Below are positions 1-7,606 of a stretch of 42,734 nucleotides of DNA, one piece after another. Each line of letters opens with the position of its first letter. The stretch's first letter is position 1. The notes beneath the pieces are model-generated. The model did no database searches and was not told the DNA's origin. It saw only the letters and a program-made list of their open reading frames with translations. Source of the stretch: Defluviitaleaceae bacterium (GTDB taxonomy: Bacteria; Bacillota; Clostridia; Lachnospirales; WQUN01); NCBI GenBank assembly GCA_009785615.1, contig WQVX01000006.1, positions 1-42,734 of the forward strand, in the 5' to 3' direction. The position numbers were made by a program, and so were the translations under genes.

Positions 1-66
1 ATTGCGTAGGCTCTGTGTGGTTACTCCTATCAATTTTGCAAACTTTCCTATGTCATAATATTTCAT
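1..66 (-). CDS. tnpA: IS607-family serine recombinase TnpA, N-terminus only
   Basis: The minus strand from 66 to the window edge encodes MKYYDIGKFAKLIGV and then TTQSLRN. This is the MerR-like helix-turn-helix start typical of IS607-type TnpA, the serine recombinase that excises and inserts these elements without target duplication. An AGGTG ribosome binding site lies 6 nt before the ATG at 66; another ATG at 72 is only one or two bases from it and is less likely. Only 22 codons are visible, so the catalytic domain and any tnpB partner lie outside. A stand-alone MerR-like regulator cannot be excluded, but the MKYY...GKFAKLIGVTTQ pattern is specific. Confidence 0.75.
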   Translation of the reverse strand, partial: MKYYDIGKFAKLIGVTTQSLRN

Positions 67-83
67 AGCCATCACCTATAAAA

Positions 84-112
84 ATTATAACACAAATTAT
101 TGCGAATATCAA
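84..112 (-). promoter_or_regulatory. Sigma-A promoter of the IS607 tnpA
   Basis: On the minus strand a -35 box TTGATA (107-112) and a -10 box TATAAT (84-89) are separated by exactly 17 bp. They drive the recombinase gene starting at 66. The promoter lies in the AT-rich segment between the insertion sequence and the CRISPR array (113-164 holds nothing else I recognise). Confidence 0.6.
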
Positions 113-164
113 TAATATTTTATAATGTTTTATAATTTAATTTTGACTGTTGATAGCCTCGCTT

Positions 165-988
165 ATTATACCATAACAAAAATCATCAGGGAGCTATAAC
201 TTAAATATTTTAGGTGATGTTGACCTTCCTATTATACCATAACAAAAATCATCAGGGAGCTATAACGCAAAATGGCGTTTTAATACCACTTGGAAAATTA
301 TACCATAACAAAAATCATCAGGGAGCTATAACTTCTCAAGACGCGGCATTCTCTGCCAAAAAATTATACCATAACAAAAATCATCAGGGAGCTATAACAA
401 GAGATTTGAGAATGCGTCTATCCATAGCATTATACCATAACAAAAATCATCAGGGAGCTATAACAACGCATGGCACACTGAGTCGTGCAATGACATTATA
501 CCATAACAAAAATCATCAGGGAGCTATAACATGTCACAATTACAATGGTAGTTTGGAAATATTATACCATAACAAAAATCATCAGGGAGCTATAACGAAC
601 AGCGATTGCAGTCCACTGATTTGCATTATACCATAACAAAAATCATCAGGGAGCTATAACTACTAGTCACGCACTTTGACATAAAAAAAATTATACCATA
701 ACAAAAATCATCAGGGAGCTATAACCAATTTCGCCGCTCATGCTGCTGATTTGCCATTATACCATAACAAAAATCATCAGGGAGCTATAACATTGCCGTC
801 AAAATGCTTTGAGAAATTCTAATTATACCATAACAAAAATCATCAGGGAGCTATAACAATAACGAACTCTTTTACTCAAGTGACCCCATTATACCATAAC
901 AAAAATCATCAGGGAGCTATAACTTCTTGACTATCAAATACATTCTACCACACATTATACCATAACAAAAATCATCAGGGGATATAAC
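165..988 (-). CRISPR. Type II-C-like CRISPR array, 13 repeats and 12 spacers
   Basis: Twelve perfect 36-bp repeats and one variant start at 165, 231, 297, 363, 429, 495, 561, 625, 690, 756, 822, 888 and 954. Spacers are 30 bp except two (28 and 29 bp) and are all different. Read on the minus strand the repeat begins GTTATAGCTCCCTGATG and ends TTATGGTATAAT. This matches the layout of Neisseria/Campylobacter type II-C repeats (GTTGTAGCTCCCT... ending in TACAAT). The end is an exact extended -10 promoter (TGnTATAAT), so crRNAs are probably made from every repeat, on the minus strand. No cas1, cas2, cas9 or tracrRNA is in the window; they may lie left of it. Confidence 0.97.
954..988 (-). repeat. 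Degenerate terminal CRISPR repeat
   Basis: The last repeat is 35 bp, with GGGGATATAAC in place of GGGAGCTATAAC; the other end of the repeat is intact, including the extended -10 box. A decayed repeat normally marks the oldest end of an array, so the acquisition (leader) end would be the low-coordinate end near the AT-rich 113-164 segment. That is an inference. Confidence 0.85.
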
Positions 989-1092
989 CTATAATATCGC
1001 TTGCTTTTTTCATTTCCTCTATGATTCACTTCTTGTACATTATAATAATTACAGTTTTCCCTCAAAGCAAATCGATGTGCAGATAGATCTAT

Positions 1093-1121
1093 TTACCTTA
1101 GCATATAAGTCCGTATATAAT
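1093..1121 (+). promoter_or_regulatory. Probable promoter of the nitroreductase operon
   Basis: TTACCT (1093-1098), a 17-bp spacer and a perfect TATAAT (1116-1121) lie about 80 bp before the nitroreductase start. The stretch 989-1092 between the CRISPR array and this promoter shows no gene and no anti-repeat resembling a tracrRNA. Confidence 0.5.
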
Positions 1122-1200
1122 ATAGTGAAGCATTCATATGATTGATAACAATGACTCACAGCTTCTTAATAATATTTAGGAAAAGAGGGTATGGATATAC

Positions 1201-1947
1201 ATGGATATTGAAAAATTAATGAAAGCAATTGACATTCGCCGTTCTCGGCGTAAATTTCGTGAAATCCCGATCGAACCTCATGATATTACCAAATTAAAGC
1301 AGCTTATTGAAGAGTACAATAATGTTGCCAACATTCGCATGGAATTAGTTACAAACAATGGCAAAGCTTTTAACGGATTCACAAAAAGCTATGGCATGTT
1401 TTCGGGGGTAAACGACTATATTGGCTTAATTGCAAACAAGGAAGATCATGATGCTGCCGAGCGAATCGGTTACTATGGTGAACTTGTTATTTTACACGCT
1501 ACAATAATGGGATTAGGTACTTGTTGGGTAGGTGGTACATTTAGCCGTTCAAATATGCCATTTTCTGTAGCGGGAAATGAATCTGTCATAGGTGCCATCA
1601 TCGTAGGTAATAACGACAAGGATGACAGCTTTAAAGAAAAGATGATTAGGAATTTTTCTCACCGTAAATCCAAAAGCTTAAAAGAAATGTATTCAAGTGA
1701 TGCCCCGCTACCTGACTGGTTTACACAAGGTATGGAAGCTGTCTCTAAAGCACCATCAGCAATGCATAGACAACCCGTATCATTTACGTATGAGAGCGGG
1801 AAGGTTACAGCAGGTGTAAAAGACATTTCCGGCTTTTTAATGGCTTTTGATCTTGGTATAGCCAAGTTGCACTTTGAGCTGGGTGCCGGAGGAGGCAAAT
1901 GGGCATGGGGCAATAATGGAGAATTTACACATGGCATTGATTCATAG
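1201..1947 (+). CDS. Nitroreductase family protein (TM1586-like)
   Basis: A 248-aa protein with the FMN-binding nitroreductase pattern: an N-terminal basic RRSRRKFREIPI segment that normally contacts the flavin phosphate, a central VILHATIMGLGTCWVGG stretch, and a C-terminal LGIAKLHFELGA segment. The double-lobe arrangement fits the putative TM-nitroreductase family (TM1586 type) rather than the classic NfsA/NfsB type. Such proteins are FMN-dependent NAD(P)H oxidoreductases; the substrate is unknown. GAGGG stands 11 nt before the ATG. An upstream ATG at 1191 reads only six codons and is not the start. The lipoprotein gene follows after 19 bp, suggesting co-transcription. Confidence 0.8.
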   Translation: MDIEKLMKAIDIRRSRRKFREIPIEPHDITKLKQLIEEYNNVANIRMELVTNNGKAFNGFTKSYGMFSGVNDYIGLIANKEDHDAAERIGYYGELVILHATIMGLGTCWVGGTFSRSNMPFSVAGNESVIGAIIVGNNDKDDSFKEKMIRNFSHRKSKSLKEMYSSDAPLPDWFTQGMEAVSKAPSAMHRQPVSFTYESGKVTAGVKDISGFLMAFDLGIAKLHFELGAGGGKWAWGNNGEFTHGIDS

Positions 1948-1966
1948 TTTGGAGGCATAACATAAT

Positions 1967-3472
1967 ATGAAAAAAATTATTTTACTGGCTATAGCTCTTT
2001 GCGCCACAGGGCTAACTGCTTGCAATGAAAGTGGAACAACACAACAAGCGTCTAGCCAAAACTTAATATATCAAGTGCAAGATACGCAACCTACACAAAC
2101 GCAGTACACTACTGAGCCAATAGGCAATGTTCCGATCATAGAGCTTGAAGAATTTGAAATACAAATTAACTTTGCAAATGATGATTTTTTAAGAACTTTT
2201 GATCACATCCATGAACTGGATTATAGCGTAGTTCGCACTGCCCGTGATGGTAGTGCTGATGGGCTAACCGGCGGCGATAACCTAATGATTTGGGCAAATC
2301 AGCCTATAACAGACTTCGCTGTATTATTAATTGTCAATGATATTATAGATGAAGAACTAATTTTTATACCTTTGGATAGTTTTGGAACACTTTCTGAATT
2401 GAATCCCAACGAAGCTTTTGTTATAAACAATTATTGGGGATTAGGCACATTGCCTTGGAGCGGAATAACATTTACAGAGGAAAGCGGCATAAAACGTTAT
2501 TTTACACTTCAACAAAGCATGTATGATGGAAACTGGAGATTTTTAGAGTTTGAAAACCGTGTCAACGAACTTCCGAATGATTGGAAGCCTGAATGGTACA
2601 ATGTTTTGACAGAACAACCAAATATAAGCGAATATGGTTGGCAAATTGCCGCCGAATTTTTGAGTGGCTTTACTACTCTGTTTACCGGGGTTAGCCATGC
2701 AGAAATCATTTGGGATGAAGATACACATATGCCTGTAGCTACAGGAAGATTTATACCGGGTTGGGACAGCGAGAGCCAGCAACTATTAACAACATACGAA
2801 CTTCCGGAGATTTCATTTGCTCCCATAGCAGTAAGATCCTCTGCATTTCTTGATAGGTACGGAAACATAATTACCAATGCGCCATGGGCTTATATCCAAC
2901 GTTTTGATAATTACACTCAGGAAGATGAGCTAACTTTTTCATACTCTCATCATTATGCAAACCACTTCAAGCTCTTTGACTTTGATAATAGTGGAATACC
3001 GGAAATTTTTATTCATTTTCAACAAACATTTGAAGGATGTTATGGCGGATTTTACAGAATATTCAGATATACGGATGGTGCCTACAGAATGTTGGAGATG
3101 ACAGCTTTTCAAGATGGCGAGCAACTATCATGGGTTAATTTTGGTGAAGTTCATGATTTGTTTATTGATGCTGATGGAAGGATTATAACATTTGTAAACT
3201 GTATGCTAAGTGGATCGGAATATGGACACCTTATCCTTACAGATACTCATGCAGAGTTGCATATTATATCCAGCCCCTATATTTGGGAGGAATGGTATCA
3301 ACATCACCGGGAAGTATGGGATCAAACACCATATGGCCATGAGCGGATAGATAGTTGGGTATTCCATAATCCCACCATTTTTGGAACAGATGTTTCTATA
3401 TCACCCCTTCATCCACTTACTGATTTAGGTGATGAACTTTTGACTTATTTGCACTCTAAAAGACAAATATAA
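1967..3472 (+). CDS. Large secreted lipoprotein of unknown function
   Basis: A 501-aa protein starting with a typical lipoprotein signal: two lysines, a hydrophobic core and the lipobox LTAC, with Cys19 as the predicted lipidated residue. The next ~25 residues are a Ser/Thr/Gln-rich linker. The rest is acidic, rich in aromatic residues, and reads as beta-rich. Around residues 340-350 it has DFDNSGIPEIFIHF, followed later by DLFIDADGR, reminiscent of FG-GAP/VCBS calcium-binding loops. I do not recognise the family. GGAGG lies 11 nt before the ATG. It sits between the nitroreductase and nucleotidyltransferase genes on the same strand, but nothing links their functions. Confidence 0.75.
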   Translation: MKKIILLAIALCATGLTACNESGTTQQASSQNLIYQVQDTQPTQTQYTTEPIGNVPIIELEEFEIQINFANDDFLRTFDHIHELDYSVVRTARDGSADGLTGGDNLMIWANQPITDFAVLLIVNDIIDEELIFIPLDSFGTLSELNPNEAFVINNYWGLGTLPWSGITFTEESGIKRYFTLQQSMYDGNWRFLEFENRVNELPNDWKPEWYNVLTEQPNISEYGWQIAAEFLSGFTTLFTGVSHAEIIWDEDTHMPVATGRFIPGWDSESQQLLTTYELPEISFAPIAVRSSAFLDRYGNIITNAPWAYIQRFDNYTQEDELTFSYSHHYANHFKLFDFDNSGIPEIFIHFQQTFEGCYGGFYRIFRYTDGAYRMLEMTAFQDGEQLSWVNFGEVHDLFIDADGRIITFVNCMLSGSEYGHLILTDTHAELHIISSPYIWEEWYQHHREVWDQTPYGHERIDSWVFHNPTIFGTDVSISPLHPLTDLGDELLTYLHSKRQI

Positions 3473-3497
3473 ACGTCCAAATTAAAGAGGTAGAATT

Positions 3498-4199
3498 ATG
3501 AATGAAGTGATTTTACAAGCCCACGACTTGTTTAAAACAGCGGGCTTTGACTATGCTGTTTGTGGCGGTTTTGGCATTGATATGTTTGCGGGTAAGGAGC
3601 TTCGCTCACATGGAGATTTTGACATTCTGGTGTTTAAGGAAGATAAGCACCGTGCCGTACAGCTTATGATGGACAAAGGCTGGCCTATTTATGGCAGGTT
3701 TATGGAAGAAGGTAAACCGGCAACTCAGTATTTGTTTTACAAAATAAGTAACATTACAGATAACTTCTGGGACGATTGCATAAACATGTGGACTATAAAG
3801 CCCAATTGCTTACCGGAAATGTATAAATTCGACCGCTTACAGGGAGATATATACTCTTACAAACCCCACAAATGGCATGTGCAAAATTTTGAATTTATTG
3901 AGCTTGAGTTTGACACAAGAGAGGGAAATGATTACGTGGTGAGAGAAAACCCACGAATAACCCGCCCGCTGGATAAAGCAATTTTATACCGTGATGGCAT
4001 ACCCTATCTTGCGCCGGAAATTATACTGTTTTATAAATCAGATAAATATTCTTCCGAAAGTCCATATGCAAAACCCAGAACAGAAAGCGACTTTAAGGCG
4101 ATTATGCCAATACTTCCTGAAGAAAGCAAAAAGTGGCTTTTGGATGCCATAGATGCAACATACCCTGATGGATATGAATGGCTGGATGGGTTGCTATAA
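3498..4199 (+). CDS. Nucleotidyltransferase domain protein (aminoglycoside/lincosamide adenylyltransferase-like)
   Basis: A 233-aa protein with the minimal nucleotidyltransferase signature of the DNA-polymerase-beta superfamily: GGFGIDMF (Gly23, Gly24) followed by RSHGDFDILVF, in which Asp40 and Asp42 would bind the catalytic metals. The overall layout resembles aminoglycoside 2''- and lincosamide nucleotidyltransferases, which inactivate antibiotics by adding AMP. Many chromosomal relatives have no proven resistance role, so the substrate is open. It begins 25 bp after the lipoprotein gene with an AGAGG ribosome binding site and ends just before a strong terminator, so it is probably the last gene of the operon that starts with the nitroreductase. 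Confidence 0.75.
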   Translation: MNEVILQAHDLFKTAGFDYAVCGGFGIDMFAGKELRSHGDFDILVFKEDKHRAVQLMMDKGWPIYGRFMEEGKPATQYLFYKISNITDNFWDDCINMWTIKPNCLPEMYKFDRLQGDIYSYKPHKWHVQNFEFIELEFDTREGNDYVVRENPRITRPLDKAILYRDGIPYLAPEIILFYKSDKYSSESPYAKPRTESDFKAIMPILPEESKKWLLDAIDATYPDGYEWLDGLL

Positions 4200-4220
4200 A
4201 AAATCAGAAAAATATAATTT

Positions 4221-4267
4221 AAAGCCCCTCTTGAAGGCTGTGATTTGGCCTTTGAGAGGGGCTTTTT
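4221..4267 (+). terminator. Rho-independent terminator after the nucleotidyltransferase gene
   Basis: A perfect 10-bp stem AAAGCCCCTC (4221-4230) with GAGGGGCTTT (4256-4265) ends in a T run. An inner AAGGC/GCCTT pairing extends the hairpin. Confidence 0.9.
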
Positions 4268-4352
4268 GTTAGATATATTTGTAAGGATATGTATGAGAAT
4301 TTTTCTGCAAAATCATATCACAAAGCCCTTTTTCATGAACAATCACATGATT

Positions 4353-4380
4353 CAACCGATGACAAAATGAGACCGGTTTG
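4353..4380. repeat. Dispersed hairpin repeat, copy 1 of 3
   Basis: A 28-bp hairpin with arms CAACCG and CGGTTTG around the core GATGACAAAATGAGAC. Near-identical copies occur at 16240-16266 and 40496-40522. The unit is intergenic in all three cases. I see no protein or insertion sequence that explains it. Confidence 0.6.
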
Positions 4381-4397
4381 GGCACGGTCGTTTTCGC

Positions 4398-4426
4398 TTG
4401 CATTGTGCGTTAATACGATGTATAAT
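4398..4426 (+). promoter_or_regulatory. Promoter of the TdeIII-type restriction-modification operon
   Basis: TTGCAT (4398-4403), 17 bp, TATAAT (4421-4426). Transcription would start near 4433, about 35 bp before the endonuclease start codon. Nothing else is recognised in 4268-4397 besides the hairpin repeat. Confidence 0.65.
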
Positions 4427-4467
4427 TAAGTAGACCAGTTGGGTGGTGCTTTTGATTGGAGAAATTT

Positions 4468-5310
4468 ATGACGAAAAAATCTGATGGTGTAGCACAGGCT
4501 GTCACCACAATAATTTCTGATATGATGGAACGCATTATGGATAGAGTTTTACAAACTGACCCCTTTATACCTGAAAATCACAGAGCTGCAAAACCATTGT
4601 ATGCCGCTCTTGTTCCTGATGAGATTTTCAAAGGATCGCATTTTGAACGTAGGTTTGTTACACCGTTCGGAAGTGTGTGGGAAAAGCTAGCGGTCGTTGT
4701 ATCTACCGAGATGCATGGTAGTTGTGAGCAAGGCAAATTGATTGAAGGCACGATAAAAAGTGAGAGGTTACGCCGTATACAGGAAACATTAAATAAACTT
4801 GAGCATTCGGGGCGTGGCAAAGAAGGTAAAGTTCGCCCCAATTGGTTGAATGAACTTAAATATATACTGGCTGGAGATGGCGAAGTTGTGCCTGTTTCGG
4901 TTATGTGTGATTTGTTCATAGATAGCATTACAACCGGCAAAAAGTATGCTTTTGAGTTAAAAGCCCCGTTGCCAAATAGTGATCAAACAAAAGTCAGCAA
5001 AGAGAAAATGTTTAAGTTGCTGGCTATGGAAAATTATCCTGTGGATGCTGCGTACTATGCCCTCCCTTATAATCCATATGGTACAAAAGAAAATTACGCA
5101 TGGTCTTTCCCCTTGCGTTGGTTCGATATGAAAAATGACCCTTCTGTACTTATAGGGAGCGAATTTTGGGATTTAATCGGCGGTGAAGGAACATATGGAG
5201 CCTTTATAACATCAGTAAATGCCTTGGGTGTAGAGTATCGTGAGCGCATTTATCGTGAATATCTAGGTATTGAACCACCAGAACATTCTTCGCCAACTGT
5301 GCTGAAGTAG
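4468..5310 (+). CDS. Type II restriction endonuclease, TdeIII family
   Basis: A 280-aa protein whose conserved blocks match my memory of the TdeIII family: HRAAKPLYAALVPDEIFKGS, then HFERRFVTPFGSVWEKLA, and AFELKAPLPNSDQTKVSKEK. The D-F...FELK segment (Asp near 147 followed by E-L-K) is a good candidate for the PD-(D/E)XK active site. Family members cut GGNCC; the site recognised here is inferred from that alone. The start ATG at 4468 has GGAG 6 nt upstream; a TTG at 4456 overlaps that site and is unlikely. The C5-cytosine methyltransferase begins 8 bp downstream, the expected partner gene. Confidence 0.85.
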   Translation: MTKKSDGVAQAVTTIISDMMERIMDRVLQTDPFIPENHRAAKPLYAALVPDEIFKGSHFERRFVTPFGSVWEKLAVVVSTEMHGSCEQGKLIEGTIKSERLRRIQETLNKLEHSGRGKEGKVRPNWLNELKYILAGDGEVVPVSVMCDLFIDSITTGKKYAFELKAPLPNSDQTKVSKEKMFKLLAMENYPVDAAYYALPYNPYGTKENYAWSFPLRWFDMKNDPSVLIGSEFWDLIGGEGTYGAFITSVNALGVEYRERIYREYLGIEPPEHSSPTVLK

Positions 5311-5318
5311 GAGGATAA

Positions 5319-6890
5319 ATGAAAACAACTTTTACGGCTATTGACCTGTTTGCAGGAATCGGTGGTTTTCGCATGGCTATCGAAAGATGCGGTGGACAAA
5401 CTATTGCATTTTCGGAGATAAATTCTGACGCCATTAGCGCTTACATTGAAAACTACAACGAAGAATCATCTGCAAATCTCGGAGATATAACTAAATTAGA
5501 TGATTTACCGCAACATGACTTGCTAACTGCCGGTGTTCCATGTCAAAGTTGGTCTATCGCCGGAAGAAATCTTGGATTTGATGATGATAGAGGGCAACTT
5601 TGGAATGATGCCCTTTTTCTGTTAAAAAAGTCGCGCCCTAAAGTGTTTATTTTTGAGAATGTGAAGGGTTTAGCAGACCCAAGAAATAAAGATGCTCTTG
5701 ATTACATAATGAATCGAATTAAAGAAGCCGGCTACCATGCTGATTACTATGTCCTAGATTCTTTCGATTATGGAGTTCCGCAAAGTCGGGTCAGAATTTA
5801 CATAATCGGATTTTTGGATGCTTGTTTTCATGATGCTTTTTTTCTGCCTCGCAAAGTAGATAGCCATGTAAAACTAATAGACATTTTGGATGATGAAGTA
5901 ATTTTTGCCCCATCATCAAGCAAAACAGAGCAAAACACAAAAATATACCCCTTTCCTTCGACCGGCGTAACTAGCCTCTCGAGCAACAATAACGGGTTTA
6001 ATGACTATTTTCTTTTTAACGATTTGAGAAATGGACACACTACTATCCACTCGTGGGATATGATTGATACGACTGACAGGCAAAAAGAGATATGTCTTTT
6101 ACTGCTTCGTAACAGGCGTAAAAAAGACTTTGGCCCTCTTGATGGAAACCCTTTATCATTAGTACAATTCCAACAACTTGACTACACAATTACCGAAAAT
6201 GAGCTAGATGAGCTTGTTTCTATTGATATTTTGAAAAAAGAGAAGTATTCGTATGCCATAATTAGGGATCCCGATGGTAGTTTGACACCTGCCGAGATGA
6301 TTATTTTATCAAAAGAAAAAAAGGGTATCATCACACCAGATGAAATTGTTTGTGACCGTGAAATAAAAATCAACAAAGTGAATATCACAGAAACACTTAA
6401 CTCACTGAAAAGCAAGGGAATTGTTGATTGTTGCGAGGAACGTTATGAGTTTAGATACACCAAAATAAGTACAGGTTTATTTGGGATAAATCGTATTTTT
6501 TTACCAAGCTCAAACATTTTTCCAACTTTGGTTGCAAGTGATAGCAATGATTTCCTTACCCCTGTTCACATTACGGCAAACAATGTTATGGAATACAGAA
6601 AAGACTTCATGGAACACGTTCTTAACAAAAAGGCATATAGAAAAATCTCTAAAACAGAAGCATTGCGAATACAGGGATTTCCGGAAGATTTTCAACTTCC
6701 GGAATCTCGCTCTCGTTGGATGAAGTTGGTTGGCAATAGCGTAGCTGTGCCGGTTATTGAAAAACTAATAACCGCCATTAAGGCAACCGACGTTTTTAAT
6801 TTAGATTACGCCATTGAGCCATATATGCACAAAGATTCACTTGCTGCACCAAGTCATTATTACGGACAGATGAGCTTATTTGAAGCATGA
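5319..6890 (+). CDS. DNA (cytosine-5-)-methyltransferase
   Basis: A 523-aa protein with the C5-methyltransferase motifs in order: DLFAGIGGFR (I, residues 9-18), GVPCQSWS with catalytic Cys75 (IV), FENV (VI, 112-115), QSRVRIYIIG (VIII, 155-164), ALRIQGFPEDF (IX) and GNSVAVPVI (X, 472-480). It should methylate the site cut by the upstream endonuclease and protect the host. It is longer than usual for the family: roughly 200 residues between motif VIII and the recognition region hold two stretches that look like winged-helix segments (near residues 270-305 and 325-375). AGGAGG precedes the ATG. Confidence 0.95.
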   Translation: MKTTFTAIDLFAGIGGFRMAIERCGGQTIAFSEINSDAISAYIENYNEESSANLGDITKLDDLPQHDLLTAGVPCQSWSIAGRNLGFDDDRGQLWNDALFLLKKSRPKVFIFENVKGLADPRNKDALDYIMNRIKEAGYHADYYVLDSFDYGVPQSRVRIYIIGFLDACFHDAFFLPRKVDSHVKLIDILDDEVIFAPSSSKTEQNTKIYPFPSTGVTSLSSNNNGFNDYFLFNDLRNGHTTIHSWDMIDTTDRQKEICLLLLRNRRKKDFGPLDGNPLSLVQFQQLDYTITENELDELVSIDILKKEKYSYAIIRDPDGSLTPAEMIILSKEKKGIITPDEIVCDREIKINKVNITETLNSLKSKGIVDCCEERYEFRYTKISTGLFGINRIFLPSSNIFPTLVASDSNDFLTPVHITANNVMEYRKDFMEHVLNKKAYRKISKTEALRIQGFPEDFQLPESRSRWMKLVGNSVAVPVIEKLITAIKATDVFNLDYAIEPYMHKDSLAAPSHYYGQMSLFEA

Positions 6891-6934
6891 AATAACGATA
6901 AAATTCAGGAAAAATTATAAGGGGATTTGTAAAT

Positions 6935-7606
6935 ATGGAAACTCAAAAAGAACAATTGACAATAGAATTACTCTGCTCTGCAACAAAAGAGTTTTGTCAA
7001 TCTGAAAATCAACTTGATTTTCCAGAGTTGGTTGGCGTAACTGATGGAAAAGCAGTAGGCACTTTTGTTGAGCATAGGCTGAAAAATTATCTGTCGAAAA
7101 GATTTATTGTAGTGGTAGGCAATAGTGCATCTGGCATAGACCTACCTTCGCCAGAAATAAATACAGACATTAAGGTGACTTCACATCGTCAACCACAATC
7201 ATCATGCCCTTATAAATCTTCTCGACAAAAGATTTTTGGGCTTGGCTATAACTTGCTTGTGCTTGTTTATGATAAAAAAGATGTTGATGGTACAAGCAAG
7301 TTGAGATTTCAAAATTGTACCTTTGTATCACAAGAGTGTACTGCTGATTTTACAACAACAAAACGTCTTGCAGAGATGCTAAAAGATGGGGCGATAAAAG
7401 AGGACATACTCTCTTATTTTATGGATAAAAACATACCTGGTGATGAAATTACGTTAGAGCAGTTAGCTGATGAAGTTTTAGAGCGTGGTGTAGTACAGGG
7501 ATATTTAACTATATCCAATGCTCTACAATGGAGATTGCAATATCAGAGAGTTATAACACTTTCTAATAGTGTGGACGGAGTTGTAAATTATGATTACAAA
7601 AAATAA
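6935..7606 (+). CDS. Putative type II restriction endonuclease (PD-(D/E)XK), partner of the next methyltransferase
   Basis: A 223-aa protein of no family I can name. Residues 67-81 read SGIDLPSPEINTDIKV, giving Asp69 and then D-I-K (78-80), an acceptable PD-(D/E)XK core with short spacing. An upstream Glu47 in a helix could be the fourth residue. It overlaps the start of an adenine methyltransferase gene by 17 bp, the classic arrangement of an endonuclease with its modification enzyme. Function as endonuclease is inferred from this position and the motif. AAGGGG precedes the ATG at good distance. Confidence 0.65.
   Translation: METQKEQLTIELLCSATKEFCQSENQLDFPELVGVTDGKAVGTFVEHRLKNYLSKRFIVVVGNSASGIDLPSPEINTDIKVTSHRQPQSSCPYKSSRQKIFGLGYNLLVLVYDKKDVDGTSKLRFQNCTFVSQECTADFTTTKRLAEMLKDGAIKEDILSYFMDKNIPGDEITLEQLADEVLERGVVQGYLTISNALQWRLQYQRVITLSNSVDGVVNYDYKK

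Noticed and set aside
214-636. 140-codon open frame with repeated LYHNKNHQGAIT motif
   Set aside because: It is the translation of the CRISPR repeats; there is no ribosome binding site and the periodicity is that of the array.
989-1200. Possible tracrRNA next to the CRISPR array
   Set aside because: No stretch complementary to the repeat beyond the degenerate repeat itself was found on either strand.
1659-1958. 99-codon minus-strand open frame inside the nitroreductase gene
   Set aside because: Antisense to a gene with clear family motifs; composition is Pro/Ser-rich, as expected of a shadow frame.
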